A stretch of 64,000 bases of DNA from Phycisphaerales bacterium (GTDB taxonomy: Bacteria; Planctomycetota; Phycisphaerae; Phycisphaerales; UBA1924), in assembly GCA_029260455.1 (NCBI GenBank), contig JAJDDF010000005.1, positions 124,001 to 188,000 on the forward strand. Reading direction: 5' to 3'. Shown here piece by piece: positions 52,586 through 61,356 of the stretch; the stretch's first letter is position 1, and each line of letters begins with the position of its first letter. The notes under the pieces are model-generated. The model did no database searches and was not told where the DNA came from. It saw only the letters and a list, made by a program, of their open reading frames with translations. The translations under genes were made by a program, and so were the position numbers.

Positions 52586-54886
52586 ATGACTCGCACTGCC
52601 CTCGGTCGTACTGCTATTCATCGCGCCTCGCTGTTCGGGGCTGCTTTGGTTCTCGGACTTGGTGCTGTGGCGATGGCCCACACCGATGACCCCAAGGTGC
52701 TGGACCGCAATGGCAACTATCCGGGTAACGGATGGACCAAAGGTGGGGGTTGGATTGGTGAGCCGCTTCTTGGCCCCGGATTCACATCACTCAATGTTGA
52801 TTTACTTGCATGGTTGACGCCGACTGATCTGGGCGCACCCACGGGTGAGGGCGCAGATTGTTGGGGGTATGTCTCAGGCAGCGGCCGCGAGTATGCACTG
52901 ATCACATTGACGAGCGCCACGGTGTTCGTCGAGGTGACTGACCCGGCGAACCCGGTTGTCATTCACACAGACACTGCTGTGCCCAACAACATTTGGCATG
53001 ACATCAAGACTTTTGGCTCTTTTGCATACGCAGTATCAGAAGGTGGACAGGGTATTCGCGTATATGATCTTTCGAATATCGACACCGGTGTTGTCAGTCG
53101 TCAGGCAGATGTCACAACAGGCGGCGTTACGTCTTCGCACAATGTTGCTATCGATATCCAAAGTGGAATCCTCTATCGGTGCGGCGGGGCATCGGGACTT
53201 GGCATTCGTGCCTATGACCTCTCAGTACCCTCTGCGCCCGCGTTTATTGGGCAATGGACAGATCGCTATGTCCATGATGCACAAATAGTGACCTATACAA
53301 CCGGTCCCAATGCGGGCAAACAGATCGCCTTCTGCTGCTCAGGTTTTGGTAACGGCGGCACAGACACGGCCCTTGCCATTGTTGATGTCACGAACATGGC
53401 TGCACCGATTGTGTTGTCCATCACGCCCTATTCATCGCGAGCCTATTGTCATCAGGGGTGGCTGAGTGAGGATCGTCAGTTTTTCTTCCTCGATGATGAA
53501 CTTGATGAGCAAACTTTCGGATCGACAACCACGACCCGCATCATGGATGTTTCCGATCTTTCTGCACCAGTCGAGATGCCTTCATATACAAACGGCACAA
53601 ATTCGATTGACCACAACCTGTACACCGTAGGTACGTTGGCATACTCAGCCAACTATCGCACCGGGTTGCGCATTCATGACATCTCGAATCCGCTCCTGCC
53701 GACAGAAATCGCTTTTTTTGATACTTTCCCGTCCGCTGATGGTGCAGCATTCAACGGCGCATGGAGCAACTATCCCTTCCTGCCCAGCGGCACAATCATT
53801 GTGAGTGATATCGAGAGCGGCTTGTTCCTGCTTCGTCACGCACTGCCCTCGCTGGACGTCTCGCTGCCAATCGGTCCGAGTAGTGTTGTCAGTCCTCTGG
53901 GCGATACGCTGAGTGTTCAGATTAATGAAGTCAATGGCGGTGTGTTTTCCTCGGCGCAGTTGTTTGTTGACTCAGGCGCAGGCTTCGTTGCTTCGCCATT
54001 AACTTCGCTCGGTGCCGGGGCGTTTGAAGGTTCGTTTGGAACAAGCACGTGCGGTGCAACGGTGAACTATTACGTCGAAGCGACCGCCGTGGGCGGTGCG
54101 ACTGTCGTTTTGCCCAACGGTGCACCGATCATCTTTTATTCCGCAATTTCGGGGCTTGGCTCAAACAACGGTGTTCTTGATGAAGTAGAGGTTGACCTCG
54201 GTTGGACCATTGGTGCTGCTACAGATACTGCAACGACCGGCATCTGGGAGCGTGCGGATCCGCAAGCCACCGCTGCTCAGCCCGAAAATGATGCCACGCC
54301 TGCTCCCGGGGTGTTGTGCTGGATTACCGGCGCGACCGCGGGCGCATCAGTGGGTACTTTTGATATCGATGGCGGGGCAACGACCCTCACTTCGCCTTCG
54401 ATGGATGCAACAAGCCTGACGGGCATTCCGTTCATTGGGTATGCGCGGTGGTATTCGAACAACGCAGGCGCTGACCCGAACAATGACTCGATGACCATTC
54501 AGATTTCCAATGACGATGGCGCAACATGGGCGCTCCTTGAACTGGTACTCGATAATGCAGGCGCGTGGGTGCCCATGTCCTTCCGTCTCGATCAATTCCT
54601 CACGCCAACCAACCAGATGCGCCTGCGCTTCATCGCAAGTGATCTGGGCGCGGGCTCGATCGTTGAAGCTGGTGTTGATGATGTGCGCATCGACTTCCTG
54701 CAGTGCCCCGTTCTTGGTCAGCCGGGCGATGTCACAGGCGATGGATGCGTCAATCTGGCGGACCTCAATCTGGTGCTCTTCAACTTTGGCGCTGTGACCA
54801 GTTCTGGCGATGCCGATGGCAATGGCGCAGTGGACTTGGCGGATCTGAACTTGGTGCTGTTCAACTTTGGCGTTGGGTGCATCTAA
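52586..54886 (+). CDS. Choice-of-anchor B family protein with dockerin-like tail
   Basis: ATG 52586 is preceded by TGGAGGAAG. The 766-residue protein has a signal peptide (ASLFGAALVLGLGAVAMAH). Residues about 30-430 match the choice-of-anchor B domain: GADCWGYVSGSGREYALITL, PNNIWHDIKTFGSFAYAVSE, GIRVYDLSNI, IDHNLYTVGTLAYSANYRTG. A beta-sandwich region (about 430-700) follows and the tail is a dockerin-like pair, GDVTGDGCVNLADLNLVLFNFG and GDADGNGAVDLADLNLVLFNFG, ending VGCI. It is secreted and probably surface-attached by the tail. Anchor-B proteins are found in marine bacteria; no activity is known. Confidence 0.85.
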   Translation: MTRTALGRTAIHRASLFGAALVLGLGAVAMAHTDDPKVLDRNGNYPGNGWTKGGGWIGEPLLGPGFTSLNVDLLAWLTPTDLGAPTGEGADCWGYVSGSGREYALITLTSATVFVEVTDPANPVVIHTDTAVPNNIWHDIKTFGSFAYAVSEGGQGIRVYDLSNIDTGVVSRQADVTTGGVTSSHNVAIDIQSGILYRCGGASGLGIRAYDLSVPSAPAFIGQWTDRYVHDAQIVTYTTGPNAGKQIAFCCSGFGNGGTDTALAIVDVTNMAAPIVLSITPYSSRAYCHQGWLSEDRQFFFLDDELDEQTFGSTTTTRIMDVSDLSAPVEMPSYTNGTNSIDHNLYTVGTLAYSANYRTGLRIHDISNPLLPTEIAFFDTFPSADGAAFNGAWSNYPFLPSGTIIVSDIESGLFLLRHALPSLDVSLPIGPSSVVSPLGDTLSVQINEVNGGVFSSAQLFVDSGAGFVASPLTSLGAGAFEGSFGTSTCGATVNYYVEATAVGGATVVLPNGAPIIFYSAISGLGSNNGVLDEVEVDLGWTIGAATDTATTGIWERADPQATAAQPENDATPAPGVLCWITGATAGASVGTFDIDGGATTLTSPSMDATSLTGIPFIGYARWYSNNAGADPNNDSMTIQISNDDGATWALLELVLDNAGAWVPMSFRLDQFLTPTNQMRLRFIASDLGAGSIVEAGVDDVRIDFLQCPVLGQPGDVTGDGCVNLADLNLVLFNFGAVTSSGDADGNGAVDLADLNLVLFNFGVGCI

Positions 54887-54918
54887 GGTCCGCAGTTTCA
54901 GCAGATTTCGCACGCGCC

Positions 54919-55236
54919 ATGCAAAACGCATTCGATAATGGGCTGTCAGACCTGATCGTTGAAGCTACCGGGCACATCACCAAGATTCTGCGTGATGATC
55001 GCGAAGGTGATCAGCATCAGAGACTTATCGTGAAGACACCATCGGGACAAACCGTTCTCATCGCACACAACATCGACCTCGCACCGCGCGTCCCCGTGCG
55101 CGACGGTGACATCATTCATTTCAAGGGTGAATATGAATGGTCTGCCAAGGGCGGTGTGATTCACTGGACTCACCATGATCCCAACGGCGACCGCGAGGGC
55201 GGGTGGATCGAGCACAAGGGCACGCGCTACGAGTAA
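54919..55236 (+). CDS. DUF3465-domain protein
   Basis: The frame is open upstream over the end of the previous gene, so I start at ATG 54919, the first usable codon after that stop; no good ribosome-binding site is seen. The 105-residue product matches DUF3465 over its length: GHITKILRDDREGDQHQRLIV, LIAHNIDLAPRVPVRDGDII, and GEYEWSAKGGVIHWTHHDP. These proteins usually carry a signal peptide or membrane anchor, which is missing here. The domain resembles small beta-barrels and its role is unknown. Confidence 0.8.
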   Translation: MQNAFDNGLSDLIVEATGHITKILRDDREGDQHQRLIVKTPSGQTVLIAHNIDLAPRVPVRDGDIIHFKGEYEWSAKGGVIHWTHHDPNGDREGGWIEHKGTRYE

Positions 55237-55305
55237 TCTCGCTCCGCGTGCCACCATCGGGCATGTGCCATTGCATGTGTGCGGGAATATTGTCACTCTT
55301 AGGCG

Positions 55306-56064
55306 ATGACCGATTCGTCACCTGCGCCAGAACCTGACCGCTTTGCCGGTTTGCCCAAACTCCTGCCGCAGGTTTCGCATGCGCCCTATTCGCCGGATGT
55401 TTCGCCAACGCAAGCAGCTCAGCAGTACTACGACATCATGGCGCAGCGCCGATCCGTGCGGTTTTTTGCAGATACGCCTGTCCCTCAAGAGACAATCGAA
55501 TGGATCGTGCGCACCGCAGGGACGGCCCCATCTGGGGCACACAAGCAGCCGTGGCGGTTCGTGTGCGTCAGTGACCCCGCGCTCAAGTGCGAAATTCGCA
55601 CAGCAGCAGAGGATGAAGAGCGCGAGTTTTATGGTCGCCGGGCGTCGCGGCGCTGGCTTGAAGACCTTTCCCCGCTTGGCACCGATTCGAACAAGCCCTT
55701 CATCGAAATAGCGCCGTGGATCATCGTGGTCTTTGCGCTTGCGCGCACCGACGATGGCGGGCAGGTGTATTACCGCGAAGAATCGGTGGGCATCGCCTGC
55801 GGCATGTTGATCAGCGCGATTCACTGCGCCGGGCTTGTCACCCTCACCCATACGCCGAGTCCGATGAAATTTCTCCAGCGGGTGCTGCACCGTCCCGACC
55901 ATGAGCGAGCTTTTCTGGTGCTTCCGGTGGGATACCCCGCTGAGACCTGCACCGTGCCCGAACTTCACCGCAAGCCGCTCGAAGAGATTATGGTGGTCAA
56001 TCGCCCGGCGGGTGGGGCCGCAGATAGGGCTGCAGATGGTGGCGTGGGCGGCAGTGAAAGGTGA
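55306..56064 (+). CDS. Iodotyrosine-deiodinase-like nitroreductase
   Basis: The 252-residue flavoprotein is closer to iodotyrosine deiodinase (IYD) than to generic nitroreductases. It has RRSVRFFADTPVP, the FMN-loop AGTAPSGAHKQPWRFV (residues 71-86), YYREESVGIACGMLISAIH and a terminal LPVGYPAETCTVPELHRKPL. Aligned by eye with the human enzyme, the three residues that hold the substrate's amino-acid end are present: Glu105, Tyr109 and Lys130, with the same spacing of 4 and 21. The human membrane anchor is absent; the first 35 residues are Pro-rich. It would reductively dehalogenate halotyrosines with FMN. A lipoprotein gene follows after 10 bases. Confidence 0.82.
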   Translation: MTDSSPAPEPDRFAGLPKLLPQVSHAPYSPDVSPTQAAQQYYDIMAQRRSVRFFADTPVPQETIEWIVRTAGTAPSGAHKQPWRFVCVSDPALKCEIRTAAEDEEREFYGRRASRRWLEDLSPLGTDSNKPFIEIAPWIIVVFALARTDDGGQVYYREESVGIACGMLISAIHCAGLVTLTHTPSPMKFLQRVLHRPDHERAFLVLPVGYPAETCTVPELHRKPLEEIMVVNRPAGGAADRAADGGVGGSER

Positions 56065-56074
56065 GTTGAAAATC

Positions 56075-56692
56075 GTGAGGCGAGTTCTCATAGCAGCGTT
56101 ATGCGTATGCAGTTTTCTGGGCGGATGCAATCGCATCTTGGGTCAGGCGGATTGGGCGCGCCAGACGAACTTTGAATTTTCCGAATTGCCGCGCTCGCGC
56201 GCGTCGGTCGTGCAGCGCGTCTTTATTGAACACGGGATTGTCTCTGAGATTGTCGAGAATTCAACCATGACAACCTTTCGCGTACGCGGCATCGAAGGCA
56301 CGCGCGAACTGGCTGATGTGCTGCGCGATATCGAAGAGTCTCTGAAAGCGATCGGTGAATCTTCTCCACTTGAAATCGCAACACTTCGCTTTGGATCACT
56401 GGCCGCTGAAGGACGGATTTATTCAACGATCGAGATTCGTGTCTCGCCCGGGGCGCGTGCGTATGTTGCGGATCGTGCCCCGCAGGCCCCGTGGCGTGAA
56501 GTGCCCGTTGCCGAAGGACGTTTCAAGGGGCCGGTGAATACTGCAATGATGGTCAAGGAACAAGACGGGTGGGTGTATTACGCCGCGTACAGAGAAGGCG
56601 GGCGCACCTACGGTCGCGTGAATGTCCTCACTGGTGAAACAGAAAACCGCATCGAATTGCCAGTAGGTTTTCCAGTGCCTATTCAGCGCTGA
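56075..56692 (+). CDS. Lipoprotein of unknown function
   Basis: GTG 56075 is 9 bases after AGGTGAG; GTG 56054 and TTG 56066 are also in frame. From 56075 the 205-residue product has a lipoprotein signal (RRVLIAALCVCSFLGGC) with lipobox LGGC and modified Cys18. The mature part is a mixed alpha/beta domain without a family I recognise; VLRDIEESLKAIG near 90-102 is a helix and the second half is beta-rich (GWVYYAAYREGGRTYGRVNV). It should sit on the inner or outer membrane facing the periplasm. It may share a transcript with the deiodinase-like gene. Confidence 0.6.
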   Translation: MRRVLIAALCVCSFLGGCNRILGQADWARQTNFEFSELPRSRASVVQRVFIEHGIVSEIVENSTMTTFRVRGIEGTRELADVLRDIEESLKAIGESSPLEIATLRFGSLAAEGRIYSTIEIRVSPGARAYVADRAPQAPWREVPVAEGRFKGPVNTAMMVKEQDGWVYYAAYREGGRTYGRVNVLTGETENRIELPVGFPVPIQR

Positions 56693-56713
56693 TACTACTG
56701 TTAGAAGGAACGA

Positions 56714-57865
56714 TCAGTGCATGCCAATTACAGCGCCGATCCCAAGCGCCGCAATCGGACCAATGGTGTAGCCAATGCCGATCATCGCTTCGTGGCGCCC
56801 GCCCGCATCAACATCTGCTGAACCAGTTTCCATCGCGTAATACAGCGCCGCGGCGTACACCGCGCCCACGCCCGCGCCGAGTGCCGTGAGCCCGATGAAC
56901 ATCATCGGTAAGCTGGGCGCTGTAAAGCACATCGCAACTCCTGCGAGCATGAACAACCCCGACCAGATAGCGGTGCGCCATCGCCCATGCCATCCGTGCC
57001 AGCGTTCAAAGAGAAGGAACAGCAAAAATCTGCTCAACATCCATGTCGCCGCGATCGGTGTGCGCCAATCAACACTCACATCAAGCCTTGCAAGCAAGTG
57101 AGGGAGCATCGGCATGAGCGCTGCATGCAGGGTGTAACTTGCCATGAGCAATATGCGAAAGCTGCGCAACAATGTGCGGGCACGCTCGATGCCATAGCTT
57201 TCGCTTTCAAGCATCGCCGTCGCATCAACATGCCCGGCGGGCGCAGGCGATGACGGCAACCACACGAGAAGTATCACGCACAGCAAGTGCGGCAGGATCA
57301 ATCCCCCGAGCACAAGAAATGCATGCGCTTCAAGAAGCGGCGCGATGAGCCACATGCCAACCACAAGCGATGATGCCCATGCAAGGTTGAACTTTCCAGT
57401 TGCACGTCGCAATACTGCACCGCGTCGCCCTCCAGACAGATACGCTTCGATCGTCGGCCACAGAAAACCCGCAAGCCCGACATAAATAATCCCAAAGACC
57501 CATATCGCCCAAGCGCTGTGCGAGAACATCGGCAGCAGACCGACTGCGCCACCCAGTGCAAGAATGATCGCAAGAATTGTGCGCAATGATCGCTGCGTGC
57601 CATTGGCGCGAGGGCGAGTAAGATGTCTGGACAGCCGCGCGGCCGCCAGAGCGCTCGCGGTGTAGGCAATGCCCTGCGCCATTGCCAAAAGCAGGTTTGA
57701 TCGTTCTGAGAAGCCAAGCGCCTTTTCTGTGACAAAAAACACACCCGACCACCCGACACCAGTGCCGAAACTCGCACACCAGGTGAGTGATAACACCGCC
57801 CAGAGCGGCGCAATGCCATCAGGGGCAGCGTCAGAAGACAGCCGGGATTGTTGCATCTTGGGCAC
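56714..57865 (-). CDS. Major facilitator superfamily transporter
   Basis: The 383-residue protein has about 12 membrane helices with MFS features: SLTWCASFGTGVGWSGVFFVTEKALGFSERSNLLL near the front, ARLSRHLTRPRANGTQRSL between helices 2 and 3, and a long cytoplasmic loop near 200-230 between two six-helix halves. Pairs of glycine-rich helices fit this fold. The substrate is unknown. The gene is convergent to the lipoprotein gene, with 21 bases between, and is divergent from tRNA-Arg. Confidence 0.8.
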   Translation of the reverse strand: MPKMQQSRLSSDAAPDGIAPLWAVLSLTWCASFGTGVGWSGVFFVTEKALGFSERSNLLLAMAQGIAYTASALAAARLSRHLTRPRANGTQRSLRTILAIILALGGAVGLLPMFSHSAWAIWVFGIIYVGLAGFLWPTIEAYLSGGRRGAVLRRATGKFNLAWASSLVVGMWLIAPLLEAHAFLVLGGLILPHLLCVILLVWLPSSPAPAGHVDATAMLESESYGIERARTLLRSFRILLMASYTLHAALMPMLPHLLARLDVSVDWRTPIAATWMLSRFLLFLLFERWHGWHGRWRTAIWSGLFMLAGVAMCFTAPSLPMMFIGLTALGAGVGAVYAAALYYAMETGSADVDAGGRHEAMIGIGYTIGPIAALGIGAVIGMH

Positions 57866-57974
57866 GAATATCTTTCAGGCGGGAGACTTTCATGGGCAGT
57901 TTTGCGAGCCGCCCGAACCAACCCTATCATCGCGAATCTGATTCGCCCTTGGGATCAGTTGGTATGGATCATTT

Positions 57975-58048
57975 GTGGGTGTAGCTCAATTGGATAGAGC
58001 GCTGGCCTCCGAAGCCAGAGGTTGGTGGTTCGAGTCCACCCATCCACG
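57975..58048 (+). tRNA. tRNA-Arg(CCG)
   Basis: Acceptor GTGGGTG/CATCCAC (one G-T pair), D-arm GCTC-AATTGGATA-GAGC, anticodon stem CTGGC/GCCAG around CTCCGAA with anticodon CCG, and T-arm GGTGG-TTCGAGT-CCACC. Discriminator G58048; CCA is not encoded. Confidence 0.97.
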
Positions 58049-58056
58049 CTTGGCTT

Positions 58057-59316
58057 TCAAGACCTGCTCTTTGCAGTGTGCTGCACGATGAGCGCTGTTT
58101 GATCATCTTCCGCAGATGCACCGGCGCAATGGGTTGCCGTGGCGCGGACAATCACATCAAGCATTGACTCAGCATTTGCATATGGGTGTCCTTCCTGCAC
58201 GGCTTGCATCACGCCTAGCGCACCAAGTGGATGCCCACCATTGGCCCGCGCTTCAAAGATACCATCAGAGATGAGCACCAGCGCATCCCCCGGTGCAAGA
58301 TGCACTGGTGGCGCTGGATCAAGAGTAAGTTCTTTGTCCACGCCCAGTGGCGGCGCATTGGCACCGAGTGTTTCACATTCGCCGCGCGCATGGCGCATAA
58401 TCAATATCGGTGCTTGGCCCGCAGAGACAAAGTGCAAGATGCCTACCTCTGGATCAACAACACCCATGAACGCAGTGACGAATCGCCCGTGCGGCAAATC
58501 AATGGCGCACTGACGGTTGATCTGTTGAGCAATTTCTTCAAGTGATGCACCGATGCGAATACCCATACGCATCATCGCAAGAGTTTGACTCACCGAAAGC
58601 GCCGGCCCCACGCCGTGCCCAGTCGCATCTGCCATGAAAATCCACAGTGTGCCATCGACAAACGCTGCGTCATAGGCATCGCCCGCCGCTTCAGTCGCGG
58701 GCGCACTGTGGGCCGCCAGGCTCCACCCAGCAACATCGGGCAATGTCTTGGGCAACGACGCGACTTGGATAAGCCGCGCGATGCGCATCTCCGCTTCCAG
58801 TTCATCACGCCTGCGTTCTGCTTCGAACAAGGTCGCGCGTCGGAGTGCCATGGCCGCCTGAGCAGCGAGATGCTGGGCGAGCTCTTCATCTGTCTCAGAA
58901 AATGCACTCCCATTTTCTGCCCGATGAAGCACTTGCGCCACGCCCACCAGTGTGCCCGCTTCATCAATCAATGGCAGCGTCAATAGCGCCCCCGCAGCAA
59001 ACCCAGTCGCTTTGCTGATGGTCGGATCAAAGCGCTGATCAGTTGAGACATCGGCTACATTGATCAGTTTGAGTGTGCGCTTGGCTTCACCGATCAGCCC
59101 GCGATTTGCGGACAATCGCATATCGCCCGGCAAGCCGTGCGCGCGCGTTGCATAAAACTCATGCGCATCTGCATCATATTGAAACACCGAGGCGCGCTCC
59201 GCATTCAATACATCACGCAGCGCATCAATAATGACCGTAAGCACATCTTGCAGGTCAGCGGACCCTGCCATCCGCCTCGCCGCTGCGAGCACTCGTTCAT
59301 AGGCTTGCGATTCCAC
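58057..59316 (-). CDS. GAF-domain PP2C (SpoIIE/RsbU-type) phosphatase
   Basis: The 419-residue protein has an N-terminal GAF domain (about 15-165; LQDVLTVIIDALRDVLNAERASVF, then RGLIGEAKRTLKLINVADV) and a short coiled linker (EAERRRDELEAEMRIARLIQ). The C-terminal PP2C/SpoIIE domain (about 200-415) has the metal-binding EAAGDAYDA and DATGHGVGPALSVSQTL, VSAGQAPIL and EDDQTALIVQ. It would dephosphorylate STAS-domain anti-anti-sigma proteins when the GAF domain senses its ligand. It follows ftsY by 9 bases on the same strand. A STAS protein and an RsbW-like kinase lie about 4 kb away. Confidence 0.88.
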   Translation of the reverse strand: MESQAYERVLAAARRMAGSADLQDVLTVIIDALRDVLNAERASVFQYDADAHEFYATRAHGLPGDMRLSANRGLIGEAKRTLKLINVADVSTDQRFDPTISKATGFAAGALLTLPLIDEAGTLVGVAQVLHRAENGSAFSETDEELAQHLAAQAAMALRRATLFEAERRRDELEAEMRIARLIQVASLPKTLPDVAGWSLAAHSAPATEAAGDAYDAAFVDGTLWIFMADATGHGVGPALSVSQTLAMMRMGIRIGASLEEIAQQINRQCAIDLPHGRFVTAFMGVVDPEVGILHFVSAGQAPILIMRHARGECETLGANAPPLGVDKELTLDPAPPVHLAPGDALVLISDGIFEARANGGHPLGALGVMQAVQEGHPYANAESMLDVIVRATATHCAGASAEDDQTALIVQHTAKSRS

Positions 59317-59325
59317 GCGTGGAGT

Positions 59326-60264
59326 TTACCCCGATGCCTCATCAGCGAAGAGCGCATCAAGATAACGCACCGGCTCAAAAGGCTCGACATCATCAGGCGT
59401 CTCGCCCGTGCCCACAAATTTGACCGGAATGCCCGTGGTCTGGCGGATCGCAACTGCGATGCCCCCCTTGGCGGTGCCGTCGAGTTTTGCAAGAAAAATG
59501 CCGGTCACACCCGCAGCGTCTTGAAAGTTCGAGGCTTGAGAAAGCGCGTTTTGCCCAGTCGTGGCATCAAGAACAAGCAGCACTTCGTGGGGTGCACCTT
59601 CGATTTTTTTGCCGATGACATTGCGAATCTTCGCAAGCTGGCGCATCAATGGGTCCTGCGTCTGCAACCGACCAGCAGTATCGAGAATCAGCACATCAAC
59701 ATTCCGCGACAGCGCCGATTCACAGGCATCAAAAGCAACCGCAGCGGGATCACCACCTTGTTGTCCTTTGACGATGTGAATATCTAGGCGCTCTGCCCAG
59801 ATTTCAAGCTGACGTACCGCGCCCGCGCGATAGGTGTCGCACGCACCAAGCATGACACTCTTGCCTTGTTGCACCATCGCGTTTGCGAGCTTCGCGATAC
59901 TCGTGGTCTTGCCAGCACCATTGACGCCTGTAACAAGAATGACAGTCGTTGTGCCCGCTGGGGCTTCATGCAGCGCACGATCTTCTGGAGGCCAGAGGGC
60001 TGTAAGTTGCGTCTTGAGATAATCAATCACTTCTTCGCCGCGCGTGAGTGTGCCCGCGCGTGATTCAGCGCGCACGCCTTCGATCAGTGCATTGACCGCA
60101 GTCAGGCCAAGATCAGCTTGAATGAGTTTCGCTTCAAGTTCTTTGATGAGCGTTTCATCAACAGCTCGCCCATGCAAGAGTGAGCGCAGGCCGCTCGTAA
60201 AGGTTTCGCGCGTGCGCGTGAGTCCCTTCTTTAGGCCGCCGAAGATGCCGCGGAGCATTGCCAT
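59326..60264 (-). CDS. ftsY: Signal-recognition-particle receptor FtsY
   Basis: The 312-residue protein is the NG core of FtsY without a long acidic N-terminal A domain. The N domain is about 20-90. The G domain has the P-loop VTGVNGAGKTTSIAKLA near 110-126, ACDTYRAGAVRQLEIW, ILDTAGRLQTQ, LDATTGQNAL, LAKLDGTAKGG and FVGTGETPDDVEPF at the end. It docks ribosome-SRP complexes at the inner membrane. It shares one base with the nusB stop and is followed after 9 bases by the GAF/PP2C gene. Confidence 0.95.
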   Translation of the reverse strand: MAMLRGIFGGLKKGLTRTRETFTSGLRSLLHGRAVDETLIKELEAKLIQADLGLTAVNALIEGVRAESRAGTLTRGEEVIDYLKTQLTALWPPEDRALHEAPAGTTTVILVTGVNGAGKTTSIAKLANAMVQQGKSVMLGACDTYRAGAVRQLEIWAERLDIHIVKGQQGGDPAAVAFDACESALSRNVDVLILDTAGRLQTQDPLMRQLAKIRNVIGKKIEGAPHEVLLVLDATTGQNALSQASNFQDAAGVTGIFLAKLDGTAKGGIAVAIRQTTGIPVKFVGTGETPDDVEPFEPVRYLDALFADEASG

Positions 60265-60749
60265 CAGGCGGTTCCCTCTTCGACAGGGGCATCGGGAGCG
60301 TGTGCTGCGGGTCTCGCAGCGCGTTTGGAAAGCACGTCTTTCAAGATCGAATCGAGCAGTGCATTGACAAACCCCGGGCTGCGCTCGGTGCCAAAGGATT
60401 TGGCGAGTTCGATCGCTTCATTGACGATGGCCTTGGGTTCGGTGCTCGTTTGCGTCATCTCATAGTGCGCAAGGCGCAAAATGGCGCGATCCGCAGCCGG
60501 CATGCGATGCGTCGGCCAATCCGGGGCAAGTTCGCGAAAGGCTGCATCGGCATCACGGCGCCCCCGCCAGGCACCCTCCGCAGTCGCCAGCGCTTTACGC
60601 CGATCGCGCGCATCATACTTCACGCCCGAATCGTCTTGGTCAGGTTCACTGATCCACGCTCGCACAGTTTCGATGCTGTCACCTTCGCCCGCATCGATCT
60701 GAAAGAGCGCAGCAAAAGCCAGTCGACGAATATCACGCGGTCGTGCCAT
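60264..60749 (-). CDS. nusB: Transcription antitermination factor NusB
   Basis: The 161-residue protein has the NusB helical pattern: RDIRRLAFAALFQIDAGEG at the front, MPAADRAILRLAHYEM near 80-95 and AIVNEAIELAKSFGTERSPGFVNALLDSIL near 110-138. It binds boxA RNA with S10 in rRNA antitermination. It carries a C-terminal extension of about 20 residues. It sits between ribH and ftsY, and ribH-nusB is a conserved bacterial pair. Confidence 0.93.
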   Translation of the reverse strand: MARPRDIRRLAFAALFQIDAGEGDSIETVRAWISEPDQDDSGVKYDARDRRKALATAEGAWRGRRDADAAFRELAPDWPTHRMPAADRAILRLAHYEMTQTSTEPKAIVNEAIELAKSFGTERSPGFVNALLDSILKDVLSKRAARPAAHAPDAPVEEGTA

Positions 60750-60758
60750 CTGAACTCC

Positions 60759-61292
60759 TCATGACTCGTCATCCTCGGTGTCTTCGCAGTCGGTTTCGGC
60801 GCGCATTGCTTCAAGTGTCATCAATGTATCAAGGGCAGCATCCATTGCTTCTGCGCCCTTGTTGCCCATCGCCCCGCCCGCACGAGCCTCAGCTTGCTCA
60901 GCATTGTCAACTGTGAGCAATCCAAAGCCAACCGGCACACCAGCATCCACCGCGATGCGCGCCAGTTCATTTGACACCGCCTGATTAATCACCTGATCGT
61001 GCGATGTCTCACCTTTGATGACGCACCCGAGCGCGACGACCGCGTGAAACACATCCGATCCCGCCGCTTCCCCTACCAGCGCGGGCAATTCAAAGGCACC
61101 CGCCGCTTCGATGATGGTTACCTCACCCTCAGCATCGCCCAGTCTCTTTTCAAAGGTCGCAACCGCGCCTTCCTGCATGGGGCGGGTGATCCATTCGTTG
61201 TAGCGCGCGACGACCACCGCGACCCGAATCGGTTCCTGCTCGGCGATCTCGGCAAGGGTCAATGGATCAAGTTTTTGCTTTCGTGAGGTCAT
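60759..61292 (-). CDS. ribH: 6,7-dimethyl-8-ribityllumazine synthase
   Basis: ATG 61292 is the real start; the frame runs on across the divergent gene to 61784. The 177-residue protein has IRVAVVVARYNEWITRPMQEGA, IIEAAGAFELPALVGEAAG, the substrate-binding ALGCVIKGETSHDQVINQAV and VPVGFGLLTVDNAEQAEAR. It condenses the ribityl pyrimidine with dihydroxybutanone phosphate in riboflavin synthesis. It heads the ribH-nusB-ftsY-GAF/PP2C operon; nusB starts 9 bases after its stop. It is divergent from the UbiA-like gene, whose start lies 65 bases away. Confidence 0.94.
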   Translation of the reverse strand: MTSRKQKLDPLTLAEIAEQEPIRVAVVVARYNEWITRPMQEGAVATFEKRLGDAEGEVTIIEAAGAFELPALVGEAAGSDVFHAVVALGCVIKGETSHDQVINQAVSNELARIAVDAGVPVGFGLLTVDNAEQAEARAGGAMGNKGAEAMDAALDTLMTLEAMRAETDCEDTEDDES

Positions 61293-61356
61293 GGGGGCGG
61301 ATCGTAGCCCCTCGGCACCGCATCGGCCTGCCCGCGGGCAACGTACTATCGCATCT

